Below, piece by piece: positions 15,853 through 24,330 of a stretch of DNA of 64,000 nt. The number at the start of each line of letters is the position of its first letter. Positions within the stretch are counted from its first letter, which is position 1. The notes under the pieces are model-generated. The model saw only the letters and a list, made by a program, of their open reading frames with translations. It was not told the origin of the DNA and searched no databases. Location: the NCBI RefSeq assembly GCF_013371495.1, contig NZ_JABWTA010000001.1, positions 2,454,693-2,518,692 on the forward strand. The letters are read 5' to 3'. Both the position numbers and the translations under genes were made by a program. Source of the DNA: Altererythrobacter lutimaris. GTDB lineage: Bacteria > Pseudomonadota > Alphaproteobacteria > Sphingomonadales > Sphingomonadaceae.

Positions 15853-16442
15853 CACGCATCCCGCCGCTTGCGCCTGCTGAAGCTTTCGGCGGCGACGAGA
15901 ATGCGGAATTTGCTCGTGAATTGATGGGATATGTGCCCAATTCCGTGCTGACCATGGCGCATTGGCCGGAGCTTTTAACGGCCTTTCGAGGGCTCGTTGC
16001 AGTGATCTATGGCGAGAGCAAGCTCGACAACGGCTTCAAGCGGCTGATTGGTCACGCGGCGAGCCTTGCAGCTGGTTGTCGCTATTGTCAGGCCCACACC
16101 GCGCATGGAGCTGAGGGATTAGGGGTCAGTGAAGCGAAGCTGTCCGCGCTGTATGATTTCGAAGGGTCAGAGGAGTTCACTGAGGCCGAGCGCGCAGCGC
16201 TTGCGCTCGCTTTTGCGGCAGGCGCCACGCCCAATGCAGCAGAAGACGCGCATTTCGCCCGGCTTTCAGAGCATTATTCCCACGCTGAGCAAGTCGAGAT
16301 CATGGCGGTGATCTCGATGTTTGGATTTCTCAACCGCTGGAATGATACGCTTGCGACCTCGCTTGAAGCCGAACCGCTAAAGCACGCTGAGACGATGCTG
16401 ACCGGACACGGCTGGGAGGCCGGTCGTCACTTAAGAGACTAG
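15849..16442 (+). CDS. carboxymuconolactone decarboxylase/AhpD-family protein
   Basis: The 197-residue all-helical protein carries the AhpD-type redox motif CRYCQAHT (Cys77, Cys80, His83) after GHAASLAAG. AhpD proteins act as thiol reductants for peroxide defence; related carboxymuconolactone decarboxylases lack the Cys pair. The Cys pair here favours a thiol-redox role, though the substrate is unknown. The start overlaps the lipoprotein stop by four bases. Its stop and the stop of the convergent gene at 16439 share the palindrome CTAG, so the two genes end on the same four bases. Confidence 0.82.
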   Translation: MTRIPPLAPAEAFGGDENAEFARELMGYVPNSVLTMAHWPELLTAFRGLVAVIYGESKLDNGFKRLIGHAASLAAGCRYCQAHTAHGAEGLGVSEAKLSALYDFEGSEEFTEAERAALALAFAAGATPNAAEDAHFARLSEHYSHAEQVEIMAVISMFGFLNRWNDTLATSLEAEPLKHAETMLTGHGWEAGRHLRD

Positions 16443-16747
16443 CCCTGCTTCCAGGTCGCGCCGCCAACCCAGTCACCAGCGACGGCTATGAATTCTTCGC
16501 TGCGAATGGATTGCCATACGCCGGCAGAGAAGTAGGGATCTGCTTCGAACTTGGCGCGTGCTTCGTCCTGATTGTCGGCCTTGATGACAAGGAATGAGCC
16601 GACGGTTTCATCGCCGCGTTTCAAAGGGCCTGCCACCGCATAGTCGTCTATATGGGCTTCGACATGCGCCAGATGCGCGTGCAAGTCCCGCTCACGCAGT
16701 CTCGCGCCATGCTCGCCGTCGCGGCAATAGAAAGCGTACAGCGCCAT
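16439..16747 (-). CDS. YciI-family protein
   Basis: The 102-residue protein has the ferredoxin-like YciI pattern: YAFYCRDGEHGARLRERDLHAHLAHVE, AGPLKRGDETVGSFLVIKADN and DPYFSAGVWQSI. The family has a conserved His and Asp and can act in dehydrohalogenation, chlorocatechol metabolism or similar small-molecule steps. It is the last gene of the long minus-strand operon starting at 25553, four bases after the glyoxalase-fold gene. The specific reaction is not known. Confidence 0.82.
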   Translation of the reverse strand: MALYAFYCRDGEHGARLRERDLHAHLAHVEAHIDDYAVAGPLKRGDETVGSFLVIKADNQDEARAKFEADPYFSAGVWQSIRSEEFIAVAGDWVGGATWKQG

Positions 16748-16751
16748 TATC

Positions 16752-17648
16752 TTATCCTACCTCTACACATTCGATGAGTTCTGTGCCTGAGCCGATGGCG
16801 GTTGCGGCACGTCGCCCTCCATACATCGCGCCTTGCCGTACGGAAGGCTCTTCAATCCATTCCGCTTCACATTCATCGAGGTTTTCCACCGCGAGTGTGA
16901 CTAGTGCATTACCTGGCGGTAGCATGCCTTCATGACGCGGTCGGCGCATGGCGCTGCGCGGATAGTCATCGACTTCAACGATCGGCATGCGGCCCTGCTT
17001 GACCATGCTGATCGTCGTCAGTGTGTCGTCGGGCAGTCCGAACGCATCATTGATCATGGAATAGGGCAACGTGTAGTCGGCACCGCGCTCAAGCCCCAGA
17101 TTGTCGGCATACCATTCGAGGCTCGCCTTGCGGTCCGGAGTTGCAAGGATGACGATAAAGATGCGGTCAACATCGGATTTGGCTCGCGGCAAGTCCGTGT
17201 CATCCATATTCTTCAGCACCTGGTTGAGATAGATCATCTCCTTGCCTGGCCCGAGCGCTTGCATCGGGATGAAAGCTGGTTCGATGTTCTCAAGCGTCTT
17301 GGGCGGTCCGACTATGGTGAAGTGATTTTCTGGCAGAGCGTCCGGCCATTTCCAGACATCTTCGACTGTCAGTTCGAACGCGGCCCAGCCATAGGTTGTG
17401 GTCGGTTTGAAACCGCCAAAGTCTGGCTGCTCGACCAATCGCAGAAAGCACGGCTCACCTGATTTGGGCTGGAGCACAGCATAGGGAGAGCCATAATTTC
17501 CCGAACAGTTCCAGCTTGCTGCAAGACTTTCGTCAAGCTCGCCTTGTTCCACTAGATCGAGGCCGAGAACATCGCGATAGGCAGCGATGCCAGCCTTGAG
17601 ATCGGGGACTGTTGAAAGTCCGCCAAGGATCGTGCCGTGTTCTATCAT
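16752..17648 (-). CDS. two-module VOC (glyoxalase/dioxygenase-fold) protein
   Basis: The 298-residue protein contains two glyoxalase/VOC modules, about 5-125 (GTILGGLSTVPDLKAGIAAY) and 140-290 (RIFIVILATPDRKASLEWY), as in extradiol dioxygenases and lactoylglutathione-lyase relatives. Metal ligands of the usual H-H-E or H-E type are not obvious, so isomerisation, epimerisation or ligand binding is as likely as dioxygenation. It lies 130 bases after the crotonase gene in the same direction. At least three other VOC-fold proteins occur in the regulon, which hints at an enolisable or quinone-like intermediate. Confidence 0.78.
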   Translation of the reverse strand: MIEHGTILGGLSTVPDLKAGIAAYRDVLGLDLVEQGELDESLAASWNCSGNYGSPYAVLQPKSGEPCFLRLVEQPDFGGFKPTTTYGWAAFELTVEDVWKWPDALPENHFTIVGPPKTLENIEPAFIPMQALGPGKEMIYLNQVLKNMDDTDLPRAKSDVDRIFIVILATPDRKASLEWYADNLGLERGADYTLPYSMINDAFGLPDDTLTTISMVKQGRMPIVEVDDYPRSAMRRPRHEGMLPPGNALVTLAVENLDECEAEWIEEPSVRQGAMYGGRRAATAIGSGTELIECVEVG

Positions 17649-17778
17649 CGCTGCATTCTCTCCCGTGTCAGGGTCGGCCCTTGTGGCCTAACTCAAAGCA
17701 GCAGTCCTGCGACTTTGGCGTCTGCAGATGATCGACGCGCGGACATAAGAAGGGTTCCCTCTACTCTGGCAGGGTCGT

Positions 17779-18531
17779 TCAGAATTTCGGCTTTCGTTTC
17801 TCCATGAATGCCCTCGTGCCTTCCGCAAAGTCATCACGCGTGAAGGCAGCATCGAAAATCCCAAGGGTCTCGTGATCGTCCTCGCTCTGCCCGTCCAGAA
17901 CTCGCTGAATGAACCGTTTGCTTTGCCGTGCAGTATGGCTGGACGCAGCCAGCAATTGTTCGATCAGGAAGGCGCTATCTTCGGCGACAAACTCGACCAG
18001 ACCGATGCGCTGGGCCTCCGCCGCATCAATCAGCTCGCCTGTGTAAAGCATTCGCTTGGCTTGACCTGGACCGACGAGGTCAACCAGCAGTTTTACATCG
18101 TGAAGCGGATAAACAAGGCCGAGTTTTGCTGGGGTGATCCCGAAACGCGCGGCCTTTGTTGCAACGCGCATATCGCATGCCATCGCGAGGCCGCATCCGC
18201 CACCGACGCAGTCTCCTTCAACGAAGGCAATGGTCGGGATGTCCGCCCGGGCGAGCTCATGCTGGACCCGGTTTATCTCGGCCTGATTGGCGTTCCGCCA
18301 GCTGGAATTGTCCTTGTTCTCCATCAATTCCTTGATGTCTGCACCTGCGCAGAAGGCGTTTCCAGCAACTGCTGAACGCAATTCCAGTACGCGGATCGCT
18401 GGATCGGATACAGCATCATTCAGCAATGCCGGAAAGGCTTCCCACATCGCCATATTGAACGCGTTGCGCTTGTCAGCCCGGTCAATCAGCAATCGGGCGA
18501 TGGCCCCGTCTTTTTCCAGTCTCAAACTCAT
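17779..18531 (-). CDS. crotonase-family (enoyl-CoA hydratase/isomerase-like) enzyme
   Basis: The 250-residue protein starts at the ATG at 18531, overlapping the upstream stop by four bases. The crotonase oxyanion-hole segments are present: NAFCAGADIKEL (58-69) and GDCVGGGCGLAMACD (106-120). The two catalytic Glu of classic enoyl-CoA hydratases are replaced by Gly114 and Ala135. It is therefore probably not a simple hydratase; C-C hydrolase, decarboxylase, dehalogenase or isomerase activity on an acyl-CoA is more likely. Its operon also encodes a PaaK-like ligase, which could supply the CoA thioester. Confidence 0.85.
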   Translation of the reverse strand: MSLRLEKDGAIARLLIDRADKRNAFNMAMWEAFPALLNDAVSDPAIRVLELRSAVAGNAFCAGADIKELMENKDNSSWRNANQAEINRVQHELARADIPTIAFVEGDCVGGGCGLAMACDMRVATKAARFGITPAKLGLVYPLHDVKLLVDLVGPGQAKRMLYTGELIDAAEAQRIGLVEFVAEDSAFLIEQLLAASSHTARQSKRFIQRVLDGQSEDDHETLGIFDAAFTRDDFAEGTRAFMEKRKPKF

Positions 18532-19418
18532 GCCGGATTGGTCTCCATGAAGTGATCCGCGATTGCTTTGCGCGTTGTCACCCATACACCATCATGTGCG
18601 CGGACATGCTTGAAAAATTCTTCCAGCGCCCAGATGCGCCCGGGCCGCCCGATAATACGCAAATGCAGTCCCAGGCCCATCATCTTGGGATTGCCTTCCA
18701 CGCCTTCGCGATAGACTTGGTCGAAATTCGCTTTGGCATAGTCGAGCCATTGATGCGGCGTGAAAGCCGGGTCGGTCCACATCTTCATATCATTGTTGTC
18801 GAGCTGATAGGGGACGATGCACATGGGGCTGCCTTCGGGCGGTCCGCCAGGGCCGCTGCCGCGATCCCAGAACGGCACGTCGCCTGAGTAGTCGTCCATG
18901 TGATAGGTGAAGCCCTCTTCCGCCAAGAGGCGGCGCGTATTGTCCGTCAGAAGATAGCGGCTGAGCCAGCCATAAGGACGCACGCCGCAGGTCTTTTCGA
19001 TACTGCTCACAGCCTTGCGGATGAACTCGCGCTCTTCGTCTTCTTCCATCTTGAACTGATGTACCCAGCGATAGCCATGGCTGACCGGCTCATGACCCAG
19101 CTCTACAATCGCTTCAGCGATCTCGGGATGGTTTTCGAGCGCAAGTGCGGCAACAGTCCAGCTTGCCATGATGTCATACTGCTTCAGCAAGTTGACGATG
19201 CGCGGTGCGCCAGCTTTGATGCCGTATAGGTAGTTGCTCTCGTTTGAATAGTTGCGGATCTTCGACTTTACAAAGACGCCCAACTCGTCGACCGGCTCCA
19301 TCCCTCGGTCGCCGCGCGCGATAGTCATTTCACTACCTTCTTCGACATTGACGACGACGCTTAGCGCCATCTTTGCGCCGTCAGGCCAGTCGATCCGTTC
19401 TTCAGGAAGCGGCATCAA
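18528..19418 (-). CDS. polysaccharide deacetylase-family (PuuE-like) hydrolase
   Basis: The 296-residue protein belongs to the NodB/carbohydrate esterase 4 fold and looks most like the PuuE allantoinase branch: LGHEPVSHGYRWVHQFKM carries the His pair, and AGAPRIVNLLKQYDIMASWTV and GVRPYGWLSRYLLTDNTRRLL are the neighbouring NodB segments. The branch hydrolyses ring or linear amides without sugar substrates. It has four-base overlaps with both neighbours. With the amidase at 20538 it suggests that the pathway opens at least one C-N bond. Confidence 0.82.
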   Translation of the reverse strand: MMPLPEERIDWPDGAKMALSVVVNVEEGSEMTIARGDRGMEPVDELGVFVKSKIRNYSNESNYLYGIKAGAPRIVNLLKQYDIMASWTVAALALENHPEIAEAIVELGHEPVSHGYRWVHQFKMEEDEEREFIRKAVSSIEKTCGVRPYGWLSRYLLTDNTRRLLAEEGFTYHMDDYSGDVPFWDRGSGPGGPPEGSPMCIVPYQLDNNDMKMWTDPAFTPHQWLDYAKANFDQVYREGVEGNPKMMGLGLHLRIIGRPGRIWALEEFFKHVRAHDGVWVTTRKAIADHFMETNPA

Positions 19419-20215
19419 TGCATTTCCTCTCCGCCACTAACATTCAAGGCTTCGCCCGTCACATAGAACGCTGCATCGCTCGCTAGCCACAAGCATGCGG
19501 CCGCAGTGTCAGATGGCAGGCCGGGACGGCCCATGGGATTTTTCGCGCTCATATTGGCAAGGTAATCCTCGACTGTGTCAAAGCCCAAGAGCTTGGAGAA
19601 ATACTCGTTCTGCTGTGCGCCAAGGCCGGTTGTCACATGGTTCGGGCACACCGCATTCACAGTGATGCCATGCGCTCCGAGTTCAACGGCCGAGGCACGC
19701 GTCAGCCCGACCATGCCGTGCTTGGAAGAAACATAGGCAGGCAAATGCGGAAAGCCCGTTTTGGCTGCTTGGCTGGCGATATTGATAATCCGCCCGCCAT
19801 TGCCTTTCGCCACCATCGCGCGCGCGGCAGCTTGCGAGCAGTAGAAAGCGCCCGACAGATTGACGCTGAGCACTTGGTCCCATTCGGTGGCTGTGTCGAC
19901 TTCGAGGAACGGTTTCATCTTGAAGCCGATGCCAGCATTGTTGACCATCACATCGACAGCGCCGAAATGCTCGATAGTCTGCGCGACCAATGCCTGACAC
20001 TGCTCGGCGCTGGATACATCACATGCAATGGTCGCTACCTTCGCCCCGCGGCGGCGCAGCTCCTCAGCCACCCCGTCGGCTTCAGCATCAATCGCAAGGT
20101 CTGAGACGACGCAATTCGCACCATCATCGGCAAAGGCCTGCAAGATGCCTTGACCAAGCCCCCGCTCCTTGCCGGAGCCTGTGACGACAATGGTCTTTCC
20201 AGTAAACTGGCCCAC
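19415..20215 (-). CDS. short-chain dehydrogenase/reductase
   Basis: The 266-residue SDR has the Rossmann motif VVTGSGKERGLGQG (10-23), the NNAG motif (92-95) and the catalytic Ser148, Tyr161 and Lys165 (YVSSK). An acid residue (Asp39) after the second strand suggests NAD rather than NADP. It would oxidise or reduce an alcohol/ketone intermediate. It sits one base after the small HapK-like gene and overlaps the deacetylase-like gene by four bases. The C-terminal NVSGGEEMH is typical of 3-oxoacyl-reductase-like SDRs. Confidence 0.9.
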   Translation of the reverse strand: MGQFTGKTIVVTGSGKERGLGQGILQAFADDGANCVVSDLAIDAEADGVAEELRRRGAKVATIACDVSSAEQCQALVAQTIEHFGAVDVMVNNAGIGFKMKPFLEVDTATEWDQVLSVNLSGAFYCSQAAARAMVAKGNGGRIINIASQAAKTGFPHLPAYVSSKHGMVGLTRASAVELGAHGITVNAVCPNHVTTGLGAQQNEYFSKLLGFDTVEDYLANMSAKNPMGRPGLPSDTAAACLWLASDAAFYVTGEALNVSGGEEMH

Positions 20216-20216
20216 C

Positions 20217-20525
20217 TTAGAGGTCTTCCGTCAGGATAAACTGCGGCGCATCAGCATAGACCTGAAAAGGCGCTGCAGCCTCTTGGAATTCAGGGTTTGA
20301 AATGTCTGCAATGAAGTCATCCATACTCGTGATGTCGAGCACTTCGAAATAGGCATAGGGCGATGGCGTATCCGGATCGCCAAACAGCCCGGTTGCCTTG
20401 TGCACGGTAAAGCTGGTGACAGAAGGAAGCGCGCTTGCGGTCGGCACATCCTTGGTCTTTGCCCATTCCTCATATTCCGCCACATCGGTGCCGGGCTTCA
20501 AATTGAACGGTACGATGATGCGCAT
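20217..20525 (-). CDS. small REDY/HapK-like alpha-beta protein
   Basis: The 102-residue protein (MRIIVPFNLKPGTDVAEYEEW) resembles the small REDY-like/HapK group and, more broadly, dimeric alpha-beta barrel proteins such as EthD. It has no signal peptide and no clear catalytic motif. The segments VTSFTVHKATG and YAYFEVLDITSMDDF fit two ferredoxin-like beta-alpha-beta units. It is tightly packed in the operon between an amidase and an SDR. A role as a small-molecule isomerase or lactone-handling enzyme is only a suggestion. Confidence 0.6.
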   Translation of the reverse strand: MRIIVPFNLKPGTDVAEYEEWAKTKDVPTASALPSVTSFTVHKATGLFGDPDTPSPYAYFEVLDITSMDDFIADISNPEFQEAAAPFQVYADAPQFILTEDL

Positions 20526-20537
20526 GGATTTTCTCCT

Positions 20538-21683
20538 TCAGCATGCAGGCGCGCGGTAAGCGCGCAGATTGTTATCGAGGAAACGAGCAAGAGCGAACAG
20601 GCCTTTCTCAAAGCCCGGCGCGCAAAGCATTTGCACGCCCAGTGGCAAGCCCCATTCCGTGCAGCCCATCGGCATGCTCAAAGCAGGTACGCCTGCGATA
20701 TTGGCCAGACAAGTAAAGTCTGCCTGTGCTGGCGGTTCAGGCTCGGTATGCTTGAACGGCGGATTGGGCACTGTCGGCATGATGAGGAAGCCATGCTCTG
20801 CGATGATAGTCCGCACTGTCTCGGATGTTCGTTCGAGGATGTGCCGATCCTCCCCCCACTTCTCGCTTGCACGGGCAGGACCATAAGTCAGCAATTTGGC
20901 GAGATGATCGGAGACGGGAACGCCTTGCAAGTGCTTTGCCATGACCTTTGAGACCTGAATGAAGCCGGCATAGCGGATGCGGCTGCAGGGATGCTCAAGC
21001 GATACTTCGGCCGGTGGCGCTTTCAGCCCTGCGACCGTGCGGCGGAAAGCGCGGGCCACTTCGGAGTCGATTTCAACGCCGTGATCGACCAGCACCGCCC
21101 CGCTAAAGGCCTCCTGATTTTCGCCGAAATCGGAGATGACTCGCGCAGCCTTTTCAAGCGTATCAAGATCGCGCGCGAGTGGTCCAATGGCATCGAGTGA
21201 CAGGTCCGCTGGCTCCAAGCCGTCCTGGCTGACCCGCGAAGTTGCGGGTTTGAAGCCGTACACCCCGCAATGAGATGCCGGAATGCGAACCGAGCCCATC
21301 GTGTCTGTGCCAAACGCAATATCGACAAGGCCCGCTGAAACCGCTGCTCCACTTCCACCGGACGAACCCCCGGGAGAAAAGCCTTCGCCATGCGGATTCT
21401 GCACAGGACCGAAATGGGGGTTATCCGTCTTGGAACCGAGCGCTGCTTCTTCCATATGCAGCACGCCTGTGATCGCAGCGCCAGCTGCGCGCAGCTTTGC
21501 GACCACTTCTGCGTCGCGATCAGCCTTGCGATACTCCCAAGCGCCGATCCCGGCATGGAATGGCATGCCTTCGACCATGATGTTTGCTTTCACGCCTACG
21601 CTCAGGCCAGCGAGCGTGCCATCCTCGCTGCCCGTTGCCGCATCATCGCGGTAAGCAAAGGCGTTATAGCGGTCGAGGGTCAT
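20538..21683 (-). CDS. amidase-signature hydrolase
   Basis: The 381-residue enzyme has the complete Ser-cisSer-Lys triad of the amidase signature family: Lys32 in GVKANI, the cis-Ser Ser107 in SPGGSSGGSG, and the nucleophile Ser131 in GTDTMGSVRIPAS. At 381 residues it is shorter than GatA-type members (about 480) and closer to small aliphatic or aryl amidases. It would hydrolyse a carboxamide in the cytoplasm. It overlaps the PaaK-like ligase gene by four bases, so the acid released could be the acid then activated with CoA. Confidence 0.92.
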   Translation of the reverse strand: MTLDRYNAFAYRDDAATGSEDGTLAGLSVGVKANIMVEGMPFHAGIGAWEYRKADRDAEVVAKLRAAGAAITGVLHMEEAALGSKTDNPHFGPVQNPHGEGFSPGGSSGGSGAAVSAGLVDIAFGTDTMGSVRIPASHCGVYGFKPATSRVSQDGLEPADLSLDAIGPLARDLDTLEKAARVISDFGENQEAFSGAVLVDHGVEIDSEVARAFRRTVAGLKAPPAEVSLEHPCSRIRYAGFIQVSKVMAKHLQGVPVSDHLAKLLTYGPARASEKWGEDRHILERTSETVRTIIAEHGFLIMPTVPNPPFKHTEPEPPAQADFTCLANIAGVPALSMPMGCTEWGLPLGVQMLCAPGFEKGLFALARFLDNNLRAYRAPAC

Positions 21684-23047
21684 GCGTTTCTTTCATCGAT
21701 CAAGCGCAGCGGCTTTTGGCGAGTGTCGATCTCTGTCGCCTGGGCTGTACCACCTGGCTCGCAAAGCGCGACATCGACCTCAACGCCCAGCCCTTGTTTC
21801 AGCGTTGCAGCAAGTGCTGCTTGGTCGGTCCCGCCGCGGCTTTCCAGCGTCACCCGCATCGCATCGCGGCCACTCGCATCGCGAGACAGATGGCAGACAT
21901 ATTCGCCGGTCAAATCCGGGCTGTTCTCAATGATCGCGCCGATCGCGTGCGGAAAGACATTAATCCCGCGCAGTTTGACCATGTTATCGCTGCGGCCACG
22001 GAAACCGGCGATTCGCTTGAAAGCGATCTCGCCGCGTCCATCGAGCTCATGCGTGATATCATGCGTATTGAAGCGAATGCAGGGTGCCACGTCATCTTTG
22101 TAGAGACACGTCACGACCATGTCGCCGGTTTCGCCTTTGGCAACAGGATTGCGATCATCGACGCCGAGCAGCTCGAGATATTGCGCGTCTTCCCAGACAT
22201 ACATCCCGTCGCGCTCAGGCCCTTCGCCGGCGATAGAACCAGTATCGCCGACGCCGTACCAGTCATACGCCTTGGCGCCGTGCCATGCGGCTTCAGTCGC
22301 TGATCGATCTTCTGTGCCGAGATGCCCGATGATCATCTTGATATTGATGCGGTCAAACAGGCCTTCGGCTTCGGCTGTTTCAGCAAGCTTGCGGATGTAG
22401 TCGACAAAGCCAACCAGCGTTGTGACGCCGAAATCCGCCATCAGCCGTACTTGATTGACGCTGCGTGTTTCTATGCCTGTGCCAGCGGATAGGAACACGG
22501 AGTTTGTGAACTTGGTCACAGCCTCGCGGATGTAATGACCGCCATTGATCATGCCGTGGCCATAGACTGACTGGACTACGTCTGTAGGCTCCAGCCCCAT
22601 CCAGCGATACATGCGCCCGACAAGCAAATTGCCGACCTCGCGTCCCTTGGGGCCGAACATCAAGACCTGGGGCTTGCCGGTCGTGCCGGACGTCGTGTGG
22701 AAGACGGACGGCGTGCGGCCCGAAGGTTCTCCGAGGCCATGAAAGTCGCCATAGGGTGGATGCTCGTCGATCGAGGCCATCAGGTCCGATTTGTCATAGA
22801 CTGGAAGCTTTGTGATGTCGGTGAGACCAGCGATATCGCCCGGCTCGATCCCATGTGCGCCCCACAGGCGCTGATAGAATGGAATTTCCCAACCGCGCTT
22901 CATTAGCCGTTTGAACTGGGTGTCCTGGATCGCAAACAGCTCATCCTGGCTCATGCCGCGATAACGCGAAAGGAAGTCATCTCCGATTGGGTAATCAGCG
23001 AGCATCTGCTTGGCATCAAAGGCTTCAAAATAGGTCGGGTAAGTCAT
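21680..23047 (-). CDS. phenylacetate-CoA ligase (PaaK)-like AMP-forming ligase
   Basis: The 455-residue protein fits the adenylate-forming PaaK branch. TTSGTTGKP (118-126) is the ATP/AMP phosphate loop, and YDWYGVGDTGSIAGEG and GRSDNMVKLRGINVFP are the AMP-binding and hinge segments. The C-terminal domain ends near ATEIDTRQKPLRL with the likely catalytic Lys. It activates a carboxylic acid, aromatic or branched, to its CoA thioester. Four-base overlaps on both sides place it in the middle of the regulated operon between an amidase and two MmgE/PrpD genes. Confidence 0.88.
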   Translation of the reverse strand: MTYPTYFEAFDAKQMLADYPIGDDFLSRYRGMSQDELFAIQDTQFKRLMKRGWEIPFYQRLWGAHGIEPGDIAGLTDITKLPVYDKSDLMASIDEHPPYGDFHGLGEPSGRTPSVFHTTSGTTGKPQVLMFGPKGREVGNLLVGRMYRWMGLEPTDVVQSVYGHGMINGGHYIREAVTKFTNSVFLSAGTGIETRSVNQVRLMADFGVTTLVGFVDYIRKLAETAEAEGLFDRINIKMIIGHLGTEDRSATEAAWHGAKAYDWYGVGDTGSIAGEGPERDGMYVWEDAQYLELLGVDDRNPVAKGETGDMVVTCLYKDDVAPCIRFNTHDITHELDGRGEIAFKRIAGFRGRSDNMVKLRGINVFPHAIGAIIENSPDLTGEYVCHLSRDASGRDAMRVTLESRGGTDQAALAATLKQGLGVEVDVALCEPGGTAQATEIDTRQKPLRLIDERNA

Positions 23048-24330
23048 GATTTCCGAGTGAAATAATCCAAAGGATCGTCGAAGATGCGCGGGTCAGCATC
23101 GGCGGGCACAAGCTCACGAGCCAGTGCCATGCGTCTTGCAGATTGCGTATCCGTAAGCGGATTGTCCGGGCTGCCGAGTGTGGCTGCGATGGCGTGTTTT
23201 GTGATGGAACCGTCGTTTAGCGTGACAGTCAAAGACTGCGGAAACAGCGCATTGGGATCCTCATTGTCGTCCGGCACGAGTGCGAGCTTCTGTGCCAAAG
23301 CGGCCAGCCCTGGGTCTGCCATATGTTCAGGCGTGAAGCGGCGCGGGTCTATGCGTCCATCTGTCAGCATTAGTGCGCTCAGCCATTGCAGGCAGAGCCG
23401 CGCATAAGCTGGCGTCATTTCTTGTTTGTAAGGCCGTGCGACCAAGCGCCGGATCAAGGGCGGACAGGCAAGTTCAATGCTTTCCACTTGCTTGGGGTCA
23501 AGTGCGAGCTCTTCCAGTTTGCCCAGCGCCGCATGGCTCGCCCGGCCTGACGGATAGGGCTTCACGCTGATCTCGCTAACCCGCCAGATGTTCCCCAGAT
23601 GATTGGTGTATGATGCGAGATCACCTTGGTCGAACAGCGTGAAATAGCCGAACTGACCTTGCAGCGGATCTTTCGGGCCGGGAAAACCTGCTTTGGCGAG
23701 ATCGCTCGCGGTAATAGCCGCGCGCGCAGCATTGGCTATCTGAAAGGGCAGCGTTGCAAGCCCTTCGACATGCGCTTGCATGGTGCCAGCGGCAGAGGAG
23801 TAAGCGACACCCAACGTGTCATCCAATGGTGCGCCATCGATCCGCGCCACAGCCAGCGCGGCTCCCATCACGCCTGCGGTCGCCGGACGGAAAAAGCTTA
23901 GGCCGCTTGTTGCGGCGAGGCCCAGGCCTGAAGCAACATCAACGCCGACAGAGAGCGCCACCAGTGCTTCTTCCGGGTCGCAGCCGCCTTTGCGATCGAT
24001 CGCTGCACCGAGCGCGGCGACAACGGTGCTCATCGCGTGAACTACGGCAGGCTCATGCACCGCATCCCATTCCAGGCAATGAACGCGGTAGCCATTGACG
24101 AAGGCCGCAGCGGGGGCAGGAAGCATCTCGGACGTACCGAGCAGGCGCGCTTCTGCTACGGTTCCCATCGCGCGCGCTGCGGATAGGATTTGATCCGCGC
24201 CTGGCGCGTCAACCGCGGCCGCGCCCACGGCAAGCGTGTCGCCCAGCAAGCGTTCTGCATCCGCGCGGGCATCCGCGGGAAGCACATGGTCCGCACCGGC
24301 AAACTCCAACAGCTTTTCAGTCGGGCTCAT
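23044..24330 (-). CDS. MmgE/PrpD-family protein, paralogue 1
   Basis: The 428-residue protein starts at the ATG at 24330, overlapping the upstream stop by four bases; a TTG three codons earlier is less likely. It shows the MmgE/PrpD pattern (VNGYRVHCLEWDAVHEPAVVHAMSTVVAALGAA, VEGLATLPFQIANAARAAI and a C-terminal DDPLDY). The family includes 2-methylcitrate dehydratase and aconitate decarboxylase, enzymes that dehydrate or decarboxylate polycarboxylic acids. It is next to a second member, so the two may form a hetero-oligomer. Confidence 0.85.
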   Translation of the reverse strand: MSPTEKLLEFAGADHVLPADARADAERLLGDTLAVGAAAVDAPGADQILSAARAMGTVAEARLLGTSEMLPAPAAAFVNGYRVHCLEWDAVHEPAVVHAMSTVVAALGAAIDRKGGCDPEEALVALSVGVDVASGLGLAATSGLSFFRPATAGVMGAALAVARIDGAPLDDTLGVAYSSAAGTMQAHVEGLATLPFQIANAARAAITASDLAKAGFPGPKDPLQGQFGYFTLFDQGDLASYTNHLGNIWRVSEISVKPYPSGRASHAALGKLEELALDPKQVESIELACPPLIRRLVARPYKQEMTPAYARLCLQWLSALMLTDGRIDPRRFTPEHMADPGLAALAQKLALVPDDNEDPNALFPQSLTVTLNDGSITKHAIAATLGSPDNPLTDTQSARRMALARELVPADADPRIFDDPLDYFTRKS

